From the NCBI GenBank assembly GCA_025055975.1, contig JANWWM010000016.1, positions 142,159-191,058 of the forward strand: a stretch of 48,900 nt of DNA. Reading direction: 5' to 3'. The notes beneath the pieces are model-generated. The model saw only the letters and a list, made by a program, of their open reading frames with translations. It did not search any database and was not told where the DNA came from. This document shows positions 16,731 to 24,940 of the stretch, piece by piece. This DNA comes from Chloroherpetonaceae bacterium (GTDB lineage: Bacteria; Bacteroidota; Chlorobiia; Chlorobiales; Thermochlorobacteraceae). The translations under genes were made by a program, and so were the position numbers. Each line of letters opens with the position of its first letter. Within the stretch, counting starts at the first letter, position 1.

Positions 16731-16821
16731 GGAGAGGTGGCCGAGTGGCTTAAGGCGTCGGTTTGCTAAACCGATGTAGTGTCGAAAGGCGCTACCGGGG
16801 GTTCGAATCCCCCCTTCTCCG
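16731..16821 (+). tRNA. tRNA-Ser, anticodon GCT
   Basis: The cloverleaf is complete. The acceptor GGAGAGG pairs with CTTCTCC (one G-U pair), followed by discriminator G. The D arm is GGCCGAGTGGCTTAAGGC, and the anticodon stem TCGGT/ACCGA encloses the loop TTGCTAA with GCT. A long class-II variable arm and the T arm GGGGGTTCGAATCCCCC follow. CCA is not encoded. The length of 91 and the long extra arm are typical of serine tRNA, reading AGC and AGU codons. Confidence 0.97.
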
Positions 16822-16857
16822 CGAGAAACCGCGCCCCGAACCTTTTTGGCGTTTCAA

Positions 16858-17694
16858 ATGGCAAAGAAGAAAGGTCCGTCCGAAGCGAAACCGTCTCCTC
16901 GCAAGTCGCCGTCCGCCGAAACCAATTTCATTGAAACGCCGTCCCGAAAGCGCGCCCGCGATTACGACGAGGAGTTCGACGACGCCGAACAACCTTTCGA
17001 CGAAACGCCCGAAGACGACATTGAAGAACCCGAAGAACTCCCCGAAGAAATCCAGCAGGAAATTCAGCAAGTCGAAGCCGAGATTGCCAAAGAGGACAAG
17101 CCTAATTCGCGCGAAGAAGATTATAGGCTCATCGACGACATTCGACAAGGAAACGCGCTCGCCCGCGACAACGCCTACAAACGCTTGCTCGACAAATACC
17201 GCGGTCAGATTTACAACCTCATCTTGAAAATCGTTCACGACGCCGAAGAAGTCGAGGATTTGGTGCAAGAGTCTTTCTCCAAAGCCTTCAATTCCATCGG
17301 CAATTTCAACAAAGAGTATGCGTTCTCGACATGGCTCTATCGCATCGCCACGAACAGTAGCATTGATTTTCTTCGCAAGCGCCGAATTAGAACCACGTCG
17401 CTCGACAATCCCATCAAAACCAAAGACGACGAATACTATCTCGAAGTCCCCGATTCGCGCCAAGAACCCGCGAGGAACGTGATGCAAGCTCAACGCGACG
17501 AGATCGTCCGAGCCGCCATCGCGCAATTGCCCGACAAATATCGCGTCGTCATCGAGATGCGACATTTGCAAGAGCTTACCTACGAAGAAATCGCCAAAGA
17601 ACTGCGCTTGCCCTTGGGCACGGTTAAAGCGCATATTTTTCGCGGACGCGAATTGCTCTACAAAATCCTTCGCAAATTGCTTTCCTTCTACTGA
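16858..17694 (+). CDS. ECF-like sigma-70 factor with acidic N-terminal extension
   Basis: The protein has 278 residues. Residues ~105-175 form sigma region 2 (YNLILKIVHDAEEVEDLVQESF, then FSTWLYRIATNSSIDFLRK), which contacts the -10 element and core polymerase. Residues ~215-268 form region 4 (LPDKYRVVIEMRHLQELTYEEIAKELRLPLGTVKAHI), a helix-turn-helix for the -35 element. There is no region 3, so it is of the ECF class. The first ~85 residues are an unusual extension: basic for 35 residues, then strongly acidic (DDAEQPF, EDDIEEPEELPEE). ECF factors are normally ~190 residues. No anti-sigma factor is next to it. The start is ATG 16858; a TTG four codons earlier is possible. Confidence 0.93.
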   Translation: MAKKKGPSEAKPSPRKSPSAETNFIETPSRKRARDYDEEFDDAEQPFDETPEDDIEEPEELPEEIQQEIQQVEAEIAKEDKPNSREEDYRLIDDIRQGNALARDNAYKRLLDKYRGQIYNLILKIVHDAEEVEDLVQESFSKAFNSIGNFNKEYAFSTWLYRIATNSSIDFLRKRRIRTTSLDNPIKTKDDEYYLEVPDSRQEPARNVMQAQRDEIVRAAIAQLPDKYRVVIEMRHLQELTYEEIAKELRLPLGTVKAHIFRGRELLYKILRKLLSFY

Positions 17695-17702
17695 TCTCGC
17701 TC

Positions 17703-17732
17703 GCTTGCCGCTTCGTTTGAAAAGCGTATATT
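17703..17732 (+). promoter_or_regulatory. Bacteroidota-type promoter before the 63-residue gene
   Basis: TTG at 17703-17705, a 19-base spacer and TATATTTG at 17725-17732 fit TTTG-N19-TAnnTTTG. The next ATG is 38 bases downstream at 17770. Confidence 0.5.
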
Positions 17733-17769
17733 TGCGGCTCAATTTTCCAAATCGCAACCTTCAACGCGC

Positions 17770-17961
17770 ATGGCAAAGCAACAATCTTTCGGCGACAAAG
17801 CGGCGAAGAAAAAAGCGGACATCAAGTTCAAATCCGTCAAGATGGTCGTTTCCACTCGCTCTCCGAAAACGGGTCAATGGCGTTTCAACGAAAAATTCGT
17901 CAAAATTCCCGTCGAGATGGACGAGATCAAGTTCCTTGAACAAGAGTTGAAGAAAGCGTAA
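17770..17961 (+). CDS. Small basic conserved-looking protein
   Basis: The protein has 63 residues, is highly basic (many Lys) and starts MAKQQSFGDKAAKKK. The centre KMVVSTRSPKTGQWRFNEKFVKIP resembles the short DUF4295-type proteins of Bacteroidota, but I cannot confirm that. It has its own promoter-like element and a clear terminator, so it is a single-gene unit. Size, charge and strong signals suggest a nucleic-acid- or ribosome-associated role; this is inference only. Confidence 0.7.
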   Translation: MAKQQSFGDKAAKKKADIKFKSVKMVVSTRSPKTGQWRFNEKFVKIPVEMDEIKFLEQELKKA

Positions 17962-17969
17962 CTTCTCGC

Positions 17970-17999
17970 AAGGCATTGAGTTTCAATGCCTTCTTTTTT
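17970..17999 (+). terminator. Rho-independent terminator
   Basis: The stem AAGGCATT (17970-17977) pairs with AATGCCTT (17985-17992) across a 7-base loop and is followed by CTTTTTT. It ends the transcript of the 63-residue gene. Confidence 0.85.
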
Positions 18000-18034
18000 G
18001 AGCGATCTTAAAATGCAAACGACTTGCAAGGCGA

Positions 18035-18430
18035 ATGAAGCGACATCTGTTTGACATCGTCAATTTGGACGCGCTGGGGTTTTCGGCTTCGGCGATTTGC
18101 GCTTTGCACTGCCTTGCCATGCCGTTTGTCATCACGCTCCTGCCCGTGATTGGATTGAGTTTTTTGGCGCATCCCGCGTTTGAAGCGTCTCTCATCGTTT
18201 CAGGCTTGTTGATTGGCGCGCTTTCGCTTTGGCACGGCTACTCGAAGCATCACCGCAGTCTTTTGCCGATGGCGATTTTGAGCGCGGGTTTTGGGTTGAT
18301 TGCGCTTGGACATTTGGAAGCGTTGGAGCGATTTGAGTTTTTCATCGTTTTTTTCGGCGCGAGTTGCGTCGCCGTTTCGCATGTTTTGAACCATCGCTTG
18401 ATGAAACACGAAAAAGAGTGTCCGCATTGA
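18035..18430 (+). CDS. MerC-domain membrane protein
   Basis: The protein has 131 residues with about four membrane helices. The Cys pair CALHC (Cys22 and Cys26) near the start of the first helix is the MerC signature; MerC proteins are implicated in transport of mercury or other soft metals. The tail is short and contains HEKECPH, another possible metal ligand set. It is first in a same-strand run with a DUF2946-like protein, a TonB receptor and a His-rich lipoprotein, suggesting a trans-envelope metal system. The C-terminal stop is followed by the next gene after only 23 bases. Confidence 0.85.
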   Translation: MKRHLFDIVNLDALGFSASAICALHCLAMPFVITLLPVIGLSFLAHPAFEASLIVSGLLIGALSLWHGYSKHHRSLLPMAILSAGFGLIALGHLEALERFEFFIVFFGASCVAVSHVLNHRLMKHEKECPH

Positions 18431-18453
18431 GTTTGCGCGAGTTTCGCCGCCCG

Positions 18454-18783
18454 ATGAAAAGAATTTTGCTTCATAGTTTTCTGTCGCTGTTTCTTGCGGT
18501 TGCGTCGCTGGCGATGTCGCATCATCACGAGCGACGCGACGTGATCGCTTTTGCCGACGCTTCGGTCGACGACTCTGGTTGCGCGTTCTGCGCGATGAAA
18601 TCGGCTCTGCAAGGCTTTGACGAGTCGCCTCGACTTGAAGCCGTCGCGCCTTTGTCGTTTCGCCATTTCTTCGGAGTTTCTTCGTCCTCTCTCGTTTCTC
18701 TTTTTTCTTCTCCGACCTCTTCGCGCGCGCCGCCCGCAAAGCGCGTTTGCGCGTCGCCTTCCGCAAGCGAAAGCCTTTCATAA
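18454..18783 (+). CDS. DUF2946-like small exported protein
   Basis: The protein has 109 residues. It has a signal-like N-terminus (MKRILLHSFLSLFLAVASLAMS) followed at once by HHHE. A CAFC pair lies near residue 48, a hydrophobic Ser/Phe-rich stretch follows, and the SSRAPPAKR phrase is typical of the end of DUF2946-type proteins encoded beside metal TonB receptors. The His cluster and Cys pair suggest metal handling in the periplasm. It lies between MerC and the TonB receptor. Confidence 0.6.
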   Translation: MKRILLHSFLSLFLAVASLAMSHHHERRDVIAFADASVDDSGCAFCAMKSALQGFDESPRLEAVAPLSFRHFFGVSSSSLVSLFSSPTSSRAPPAKRVCASPSASESLS

Positions 18784-18901
18784 CGCGATTTGCGCCGACG
18801 GCTGATCGCTCGAAAGCGACGCTCTCTGTTCGCTTCGTTTGGCGCGAAAGATTCGCGCTCGTCTTGAAATCCAACTCAAATCGCTTTCCGCGTCGCTCTC
18901 G

Positions 18902-21337
18902 ATGCGTTTGTTTGCGTTCATCGTTTTCGCATTGTCGCTTTTCTCTTCGGCGAAAGCCTCGACTGAGCCTGACGAAAAAAGGCTTTACGGGCGCGTCGTC
19001 GACGCATCGACGCAAGAGGGGCTTTTCGGCGCGAGCGTCTTCGCGGAAGGGTTGAAACGCGGAACGACGACCAAGCTCGATGGCTCGTATTCGCTTCTTC
19101 TGCCGAAAGGCGCGCATTTGATTCGAGCGCGCTTCGTGGGTTATCGCGCCAAAGAAATTCGCATCGAGTTGTCGTCGGACATGCGCCTCGATATCGCGCT
19201 CGAACCCGACGCGATTCAGGCGCCAGAAATCACCGTCTCGACCGACAGAGACAAAGACAGGCTCTTGGAGTCGACGCAATCGCTCGATGTGATGACGAAA
19301 GAAGATTTGGACGCGCATCGCGGACAGACGTTCGGCGAGAGCCTAAAAAACCTTGCGGGCGTGAGCTTGTTGCAAACGGGCGTTTCGATCGCCAAGCCCG
19401 TCGTGCGCGGCTTGCATGGTCAGCGCATCGCCATTATGAACGCGGGCTTGAAGCAAGAAGGTCAGCAATGGGGCGAAGAGCATGCGCCCGAAATCGATCC
19501 GTTTGCCGCGTCGGAAGTTCAATTGTTGCGCGGGGCGGCGTCGGTCGAATACGGCGCGGACGCGATTGGCGGCGTGATTCGCTCCGAACCCAAACCGCTC
19601 TTTTCGAGCGAAGGGTTGCGCGGCGAAGTTTTCGTCAATCTTTTCGCCAACAACCGTCAAGGCGCGGTTTCGGGCTATGTTGAGCATTCGTTTTCAAGCG
19701 GCTTTGGCTTTCGTCTGCAAGGCAGTTGGCGCAAGGCGGGCGATTCGTTTGCGTCCAACTACATTCTCGCCAACACGGCGTTTTCGGAGTTGAGCGGCTC
19801 GCTGATGCTCGGCTTGAAACGCGAGTGGGGAACGGCGACGCTCTATTGCAGTCGTTTCGCGGCGGAACTCGGCATTTTTCGCGGGGCGCACTTGGGCAAC
19901 TTCTCCGACCTTGCGCGAGCGATTGAACGCGGCGAACCGCCGACCGCGCTTCAACAAATTTCGTTTGCTTACGCCATTGGCTTGCCACGTCAGGAAGTCG
20001 CGCACGATTTGGTTTCGCTTCGTTTCGCTTTCGCTCCGTTTTCTTTCGGCGCGTTCAGCCTCGACGCAGGGTTTCAACTTAACCGACGCAAGGAGTTCGA
20101 CGCGCAACGCTCCGCCGTCGCCCGCTTGGGCATTCCGTCGTTGAACTTGACGCTGGCGACGACGTCGCTCGATGCGAAACTGCGTCACAAGCCAATCGGC
20201 GATTTCATTGGAACGGTCGGCGTTTCAACGTCGGCGCAATTCAACGATGTCGGGCGCAGTTTGGCGTATCTCGTTCCGCGCTTTCGCGCGTTCAGCGTTG
20301 GGGCGTTCATTCGAGAGGAAATCCCAATGAACGCAGCGAGTTTGAACGCTGGGCTTCGCTACGACGCGCGCTTGCTTTGGGCGTCGCCGCGCGTTTTTGA
20401 CCAAAGCGTTCAGCGACAGATTTTCATCAATGAACGCCGTTTGTTTCAAGCGATTACGGCGAGCGCGGGCGCGGTCTATCAATTTTCGCGCTCGTGGTCG
20501 ATTGGCTTGAATGTCGGAACGGCGTGGCGACCGCCGTCCATCAACGAACTCTACGCCGATGGCGTGCATCACGGCACGGGTCAATACGAAGTCGGCGATC
20601 GCAACTTGCGCGTCGAGAAAAGTTACGGCATCGATGCGACGCTTCGGCGTCAAAGCGCGCGCCTTGAACTCGAAGCGTCGGCGTTCTACAATCGCTTTTC
20701 GGGCTTCATTTTTCTTGAACCGACGGGCTTGATTCAAAGCCTGCGCGGATTTTTTCCCGCGCATCGCTACGCGCAATCCGACGCGCGCCTGTTGGGCTTT
20801 GACGGAACGCTTCGCTACGCGCCGTTTGAGTTTCTTCGCCTCGACGCGACGCTCTCCCTGATTCGCGGACGCAATCTTGACCGCGAAGAGCCGCTCATCA
20901 ACGTGCCGCAAGATCGACTTCGCGCCATCGCGCACGTTCATCTCTTCGAGACCGAATCGGTCAAAGATTTCTACTTGGAACTTGGCGCGACGGCGGCGCG
21001 CCGACAAACCCTCGTTCCGTTTGTCGCAAGAGATTCGATCGCGCAACCCAATCGCCTCATCGCAGGCTTGTTTCCCGAAATGACCGAAGCGGACGCGCTT
21101 GCGCGATACGACCGCATTCTGCGGCTTTTGACGCTCGCGCCGCCGGGCTACGTGATTTGGGAACTCAACGCGGGCGCGACGATTCGGCTTGGCGGAACGT
21201 CGCTGAAAATCATCGTCTCCGCGCAAAATCTTTTCAACGCTCGCTACCGCGACTATTTGAGCCGATTTCGGCTCTACGCCGACGACATTGGGCGCAACGT
21301 CATCGCCCGCGTTCAACTGCCGTTTGGAAGTTCATAA
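18902..21337 (+). CDS. TonB-dependent outer-membrane receptor
   Basis: The protein has 811 residues. The start at 18902 gives a clean signal peptide (MRLFAFIVFALSLFSSAKA). Residues ~28-115 form a carboxypeptidase-regulatory-like domain (LYGRVVDASTQEGLFGASV, LDGSYSLLLPKG, FVGYRAKEI), usual in Bacteroidota/Chlorobiota receptors. The plug domain (~125-240) includes TFGESLKNLAGVSLLQTG, KPVVRGLHGQRIAIMN and VEYGADAIGGVI. A 22-strand-type beta-barrel follows, ending in an aromatic-poor QLPFGSS rather than the classical terminal Phe. VRGLHGQRI and the LRGAASVEYG plug phrases resemble receptors for metal chelates such as zinc or copper. Flanking metal-type genes agree. The substrate is not proven. 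Confidence 0.95.
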   Translation: MRLFAFIVFALSLFSSAKASTEPDEKRLYGRVVDASTQEGLFGASVFAEGLKRGTTTKLDGSYSLLLPKGAHLIRARFVGYRAKEIRIELSSDMRLDIALEPDAIQAPEITVSTDRDKDRLLESTQSLDVMTKEDLDAHRGQTFGESLKNLAGVSLLQTGVSIAKPVVRGLHGQRIAIMNAGLKQEGQQWGEEHAPEIDPFAASEVQLLRGAASVEYGADAIGGVIRSEPKPLFSSEGLRGEVFVNLFANNRQGAVSGYVEHSFSSGFGFRLQGSWRKAGDSFASNYILANTAFSELSGSLMLGLKREWGTATLYCSRFAAELGIFRGAHLGNFSDLARAIERGEPPTALQQISFAYAIGLPRQEVAHDLVSLRFAFAPFSFGAFSLDAGFQLNRRKEFDAQRSAVARLGIPSLNLTLATTSLDAKLRHKPIGDFIGTVGVSTSAQFNDVGRSLAYLVPRFRAFSVGAFIREEIPMNAASLNAGLRYDARLLWASPRVFDQSVQRQIFINERRLFQAITASAGAVYQFSRSWSIGLNVGTAWRPPSINELYADGVHHGTGQYEVGDRNLRVEKSYGIDATLRRQSARLELEASAFYNRFSGFIFLEPTGLIQSLRGFFPAHRYAQSDARLLGFDGTLRYAPFEFLRLDATLSLIRGRNLDREEPLINVPQDRLRAIAHVHLFETESVKDFYLELGATAARRQTLVPFVARDSIAQPNRLIAGLFPEMTEADALARYDRILRLLTLAPPGYVIWELNAGATIRLGGTSLKIIVSAQNLFNARYRDYLSRFRLYADDIGRNVIARVQLPFGSS

Positions 21338-21380
21338 ACGTTCTTTCAACGCTTCTTCTTCAACTTAAACCACGACGACT

Positions 21381-21950
21381 ATGCGAAAACTCGTTTCTTT
21401 TCTCGCTTCGCTTGCGACGGTCGCCAGCCTTTCGCTCGCGCAAATCGGCTGCGGACACGAACACGACGAGAACAAACACGGCAACATCACGACGCTCGAA
21501 GTCATCTTGACCGATGGCTCGACGACCATTCGCGCCAAAGCCGTCGACCTTGATGGCGATGGGGGCAATCCGCCTCGCGTCGACTCGCTCTTTTTGCCTG
21601 CGGGGCGTAGTTTTTCGGGTCGCATTGAACTCCTCGATGAGAGCAAGAATCCGCCACAATCGCGCACCGAAGAAATCCGACGCGACGCGGATACGCATCG
21701 GTTTCGGTTTTCCGTTTCGGGCGGCGCGCAAGGCAGGGTCATCGTTTCCAATCTTGATCGCGATTCCAAAGGTCAAGAATTCGGAATGCGCTTCGATTTG
21801 CGAATTACGAGCGGCGCGGCGACGCAAGGTTCGCTTCGAATCACGCTCGAACATCACGACACGGGCGACAAAAGCGCGGGCATCTTCGACACGGACATCG
21901 ATGCGACCTTTCCCGTCTTGATTGGCGCGTCGGCGATCGCCTCGAACTAA
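21381..21950 (+). CDS. His-rich lipoprotein of the TonB receptor operon
   Basis: The protein has 189 residues. The signal peptide ends in a lipobox with Cys24 (QIGC), directly followed by the metal-ligand-rich GHEHDENKHG. The mature region is beta-rich and acidic, with DLDGDGGNPPRVDSL and a repeated-strand pattern, and ends in TFPVLIGAS. It is probably an outer-membrane-anchored partner that presents a metal or chelate to the receptor. Proteins of this shape follow TonB receptors in Bacteroidota metal loci. It lies 43 bases after the receptor. The exact family is not identified. Confidence 0.75.
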   Translation: MRKLVSFLASLATVASLSLAQIGCGHEHDENKHGNITTLEVILTDGSTTIRAKAVDLDGDGGNPPRVDSLFLPAGRSFSGRIELLDESKNPPQSRTEEIRRDADTHRFRFSVSGGAQGRVIVSNLDRDSKGQEFGMRFDLRITSGAATQGSLRITLEHHDTGDKSAGIFDTDIDATFPVLIGASAIASN

Positions 21951-21988
21951 ACTTTATCCATTTATCCAACCATAAAACTCACAAAGCA

Positions 21989-22534
21989 ATGAAGCGAATC
22001 AGCGTTTTGATGGCGACGCTCTTTCTTTGCGCGTCGGCTTTTGGTCAAGTTCCGGGCGTTGGTCTCTCGGCGGGTCTCGGAGGCGGGCTTGCGACGGGTC
22101 AGGGCGATTTCAGCGACTTTTCGGGCTACAATCTCGGCTTGAAGGCGAAACTTTCGCTTCCTGCCGTTCCGCTCCGCCCCGTCGTCGTTGCGGGCTACAA
22201 CGAATTTTCGCGTAGCGGCATCGCGCTCAAAAATCGCATTTTGACTTTTGGCGCGGGCGCGGAATACTCGCCGATTTCGTTTGGGGTCGTCTCGCCATAC
22301 CTTGCGCTCGATGCGGCGATGAACCTTCTCACGACCAATGCGCGAGACGCGCACGGCGCGACGCGCTTTGGCGGCGGCATTGGGTTGGGCGCGGAACTCA
22401 ATCCGCCCGCGTTCCCCGTTTCGTTTGACCTCGAAGCCAAGTATCGCTTCAACAACCTCGTCGGGAAAATGGAAACGGAACGTGGGCGCAATCACTTGCA
22501 GGTGGGCGTGAATGTCGGCGTGAAACTCTTTTAG
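21989..22534 (+). CDS. Small outer-membrane beta-barrel protein
   Basis: The protein has 181 residues. A signal peptide (MKRISVLMATLFLCASAFGQ) is followed by alternating-hydrophobic strands rich in Gly (AGLGGGLATG, FGAGAEYSPISFG, GGGIGLGAEL) and a C-terminal VGVNVGVKLF ending in Phe, the signature for BamA-dependent insertion. This is an OmpA/porin-like 8-strand type. The function is unknown. It closes the metal-type operon and is followed by a terminator. Confidence 0.82.
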   Translation: MKRISVLMATLFLCASAFGQVPGVGLSAGLGGGLATGQGDFSDFSGYNLGLKAKLSLPAVPLRPVVVAGYNEFSRSGIALKNRILTFGAGAEYSPISFGVVSPYLALDAAMNLLTTNARDAHGATRFGGGIGLGAELNPPAFPVSFDLEAKYRFNNLVGKMETERGRNHLQVGVNVGVKLF

Positions 22535-22568
22535 CCTTGTTCTTTCGTTCTTTGTTCCTTTGTTGGTT

Positions 22569-22607
22569 AAGTCGGCTCGACGCGCGTTGAGCCGACTTTT
22601 CTTTTTG
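22569..22607 (+). terminator. Rho-independent terminator of the metal operon
   Basis: A 10-bp perfect stem (AAGTCGGCTC 22569-22578 with GAGCCGACTT 22589-22598) has a 10-base loop and is followed by TTCTTTTT. Confidence 0.9.
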
Positions 22608-22644
22608 CGAAGTTTTTGCGCCCGATGATTTGGGAGGATCAGCG

Positions 22645-23088
22645 TCAAGCGACTTTGCTTTCCAATCGGGAGACGCGCTCGCGCAAGTCTTGAATGTCTT
22701 TTAAGTGCAGTTCGCGCATGAAGCCAATTTCCGACGAGTTGAGTCGCACGGTTTCGGCAAGACGCTTGATTTCGTTTGCGTGTTCGCGCAGTTGCGCCGT
22801 GTTTTTCTCGACGGCTTGCGCCAATTCCGCGATTCTCTCGTTTGTGGCGTTGAGTCGCGCGTTCAAATCAATTACGACGATTTCCAAATTCGTTACGCGC
22901 CGATTCAGAACTTGCATTTCTTCTTTCAAAATGCGGACGTCTTCTTTCAAGACGCGAACATCGTCTTTCAAGACGCGCACGTCTTCTTTCAAGACGCGCA
23001 CGTCTTCTTTGAGGGCGCGAATGTCTTTGGCTTGATCTTGAAGCGTGATGAGAATCGCCTCCAACAGCCGATTGGTCTCTTCGTTCAT
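22645..23088 (-). CDS. Coiled-coil protein with tandem heptad repeats
   Basis: The protein has 147 residues and is almost entirely alpha-helical coiled coil. Residues ~20-60 consist of near-identical heptads (LKEDVRV, LKDDVRV, LKEDVRI, LKEEMQV) encoded by the 21-bp tandem repeat. The C-terminal part has further heptads with Leu, Ile and Val at a/d positions and ends LESKVA. There is no signal or catalytic motif. It is divergent from the BchD gene. Such proteins are common accessory or structural coils; homologues can vary in repeat number. Confidence 0.75.
   Translation of the reverse strand: MNEETNRLLEAILITLQDQAKDIRALKEDVRVLKEDVRVLKDDVRVLKEDVRILKEEMQVLNRRVTNLEIVVIDLNARLNATNERIAELAQAVEKNTAQLREHANEIKRLAETVRLNSSEIGFMRELHLKDIQDLRERVSRLESKVA
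22919..23023. repeat. Five tandem copies of a 21-bp repeat
   Basis: Unit boundaries are at 22919, 22940, 22961, 22982 and 23003. The three central units differ by only two or three bases; the outer two diverge more. The repeat encodes one heptad per copy in the coiled-coil gene. Confidence 0.9.
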
Positions 23089-23134
23089 CGCGTCGCAAGG
23101 TTTAACTTCGTTTGAAGATACAAATTCTCGTCAA

Positions 23135-24940
23135 ATGCTCTCTTTCACGAATGTTCTGGGCTTGGAACTTGCCAAAAAAGCCCTGCTGCTCGTCGCCGTT
23201 GATTCGTCGCTTGGCGGCGTTTTGATTCCCGCGACGGTTGGTTCGGGCAAGTCGACGTTGGCGCGAGCCTTTGCGCGAATTTTGCCCGAAGGCACGCCTT
23301 TCGTCGAACTGCCGCTCAACGTGACGGAAGATCGATTGCTTGGCGGCTTGGATTTGGAAGTGGCGCTGGCGACGGGAAAGCGCGTCATCGAGAAGGGCTT
23401 GCTTGCCAAAGCGCACAACGGCGTTCTCTACGTGGATTCGTTCAATCTGCTCGATTCGGCGAGCGAAGCGCATTTGATTGACGCGATGTCTCGCGGGCAA
23501 GTTCTTGTCGAGCGCGACGGCGCGAGCGAAGCGCACGACGCTCGATTCATTCTCGTGGGCACATACAACCCCGCCGAGGGCGACGTGCGCAAGGGCTTGT
23601 TGGACCGCATCGGCTTAATCGCGCCGTTTGAGCCGACCGACGACGAAAAGTTCCGCGCCGAAGTCGTGCGCAGGGTCGACCTCAAGCGCGAGGCAGACGA
23701 AGATGGCGACGCGCTTTTGCGAGGCTTGATTTTGCAAGCGCGAGAAGCGTTGCCTCGCGTGGAGATTCGGGACGAGGAAATTTCGGGCTTGGTTCAAACC
23801 GCGCTCGCGCTGGGCGTAGAGGGCAATCGCGCCGACGTGTTCGCCGTCAAAGCCGCGCTCGCTTCCGCCGCGCTCGCGGGCAGGCTCGATGTCGACGAAG
23901 ACGATTTGAAGCTTGCCGCGAGATTGGTTCTCTTGCCGCGCGCGACGCGCATCCCTGAACGCGAAGAAACGGAGCGACGACCGCCGCCTCCGCCCGCCGA
24001 ATCGCCTCCCTCGTCATCTCAAAACGATTCCGCCCACAACTCCAACGAGAGTTCTCAGGAGCAAACGCCCGACCAAATCGAGGAGCTTTTGCTCGACGCG
24101 ATCGAAGCCGAGCTGCCCGAAAACTTGATGAATCTCGCTTCTTCCGCCAAACGCCGCAGCAAAGCGGGCAGTCGCGGCGAAGCCTTGAACCTTCGGCGAG
24201 GGCGATACGTGCGCGCCGAACCAGGCTCTTTGCGCAAAGGCAAACTCGCGCTCGTGCCGACGCTCATTCAAGCCGCGCCGTTTCAACGATTGCGCCAAAC
24301 GTCGTCTCGTCGCTCGTCGCCTCTCGTCATCTCCAAAGACGACATCCGCATCAAGCGCTTTCGGGACAAGGCGGGAACGCTTTTCATCTTCATCGTCGAT
24401 GCCTCTGGCTCGATGGCGCTCAACCGAATGCAACAAGCCAAAGGCGCGGTCGCCAAACTTTTGCAAGAAGCCTATGTGCATCGAGACCAAGTCGCGCTCA
24501 TCGCGTTTCGCGGCAAACGAGCCGAAACGCTCCTGCCGCCGTCGCAGAGCGTCGACAGAGCCAAACGCGCCTTGGACGTGCTTCCGACGGGGGGCGGCAC
24601 GCCGCTGGCTTCGGCGATGCTCTTGGGCTTGGAGACGGCAAAGCAGATGCGCGCGAAGGGAATCTCGCAAACGATGCTCGTTTTCATCACGGACGGTCGG
24701 GGCAACGTCGCGCTCGCGCCAAGCGAAACGGACGCGAGCGACAAGCAAAAAATCGCAATGGAAATTTCCGCGCTCGCTCAAACGATTCGCGCCGAAGGGA
24801 TTGATTCGGTCGTCATCGATACGCAAACGGGATACCTTTCGCGCGGCGAAGCCAAACGCTTGGCGGAACAACTCGGCGGACGATATGTCTATCTCCCAAA
24901 CGCCAAAGCCGAGCAAATCGCCTCCGCCGTGAAGGGTTAA
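23135..24940 (+). CDS. bchD: Magnesium chelatase subunit D (BchD/ChlD type)
   Basis: The protein has 601 residues. The N-terminal AAA+ domain contains ATVGSGKST (34-41), LPLNVTEDRLLGGLD, GLLAKAHNGVLYVDSFNLLD and ILVGTYNPAEG. A low-complexity linker follows (Pro-rich RRPPPPPAESPPSSS, then acidic). The C-terminal von Willebrand A domain has a MIDAS motif DASGSMA (Asp422, Ser424, Ser426), TGGGTPLASAM and FITDGRGN. This is the layout of BchD, which pairs with BchI and acts on BchH to insert Mg2+ into protoporphyrin IX. A cobalt-chelatase-like role is possible in principle but CobN is absent. The ATG at 23135 gives the standard N-terminus. The stop overlaps the convergent phosphomutase stop by four bases. 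BchI lies 11.7 kb downstream. Confidence 0.9.
   Translation: MLSFTNVLGLELAKKALLLVAVDSSLGGVLIPATVGSGKSTLARAFARILPEGTPFVELPLNVTEDRLLGGLDLEVALATGKRVIEKGLLAKAHNGVLYVDSFNLLDSASEAHLIDAMSRGQVLVERDGASEAHDARFILVGTYNPAEGDVRKGLLDRIGLIAPFEPTDDEKFRAEVVRRVDLKREADEDGDALLRGLILQAREALPRVEIRDEEISGLVQTALALGVEGNRADVFAVKAALASAALAGRLDVDEDDLKLAARLVLLPRATRIPEREETERRPPPPPAESPPSSSQNDSAHNSNESSQEQTPDQIEELLLDAIEAELPENLMNLASSAKRRSKAGSRGEALNLRRGRYVRAEPGSLRKGKLALVPTLIQAAPFQRLRQTSSRRSSPLVISKDDIRIKRFRDKAGTLFIFIVDASGSMALNRMQQAKGAVAKLLQEAYVHRDQVALIAFRGKRAETLLPPSQSVDRAKRALDVLPTGGGTPLASAMLLGLETAKQMRAKGISQTMLVFITDGRGNVALAPSETDASDKQKIAMEISALAQTIRAEGIDSVVIDTQTGYLSRGEAKRLAEQLGGRYVYLPNAKAEQIASAVKG

Noticed and set aside
18200..19318. 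372-codon minus-strand reading frame
   Set aside because: It is extremely Arg-rich and antisense to MerC, the DUF2946-like gene and the receptor start, all of which have better protein signatures.
22919..23023. Possible CRISPR array
   Set aside because: The 21-base units are contiguous with no spacers and encode heptads in a coiled-coil protein, so this is a coding tandem repeat.
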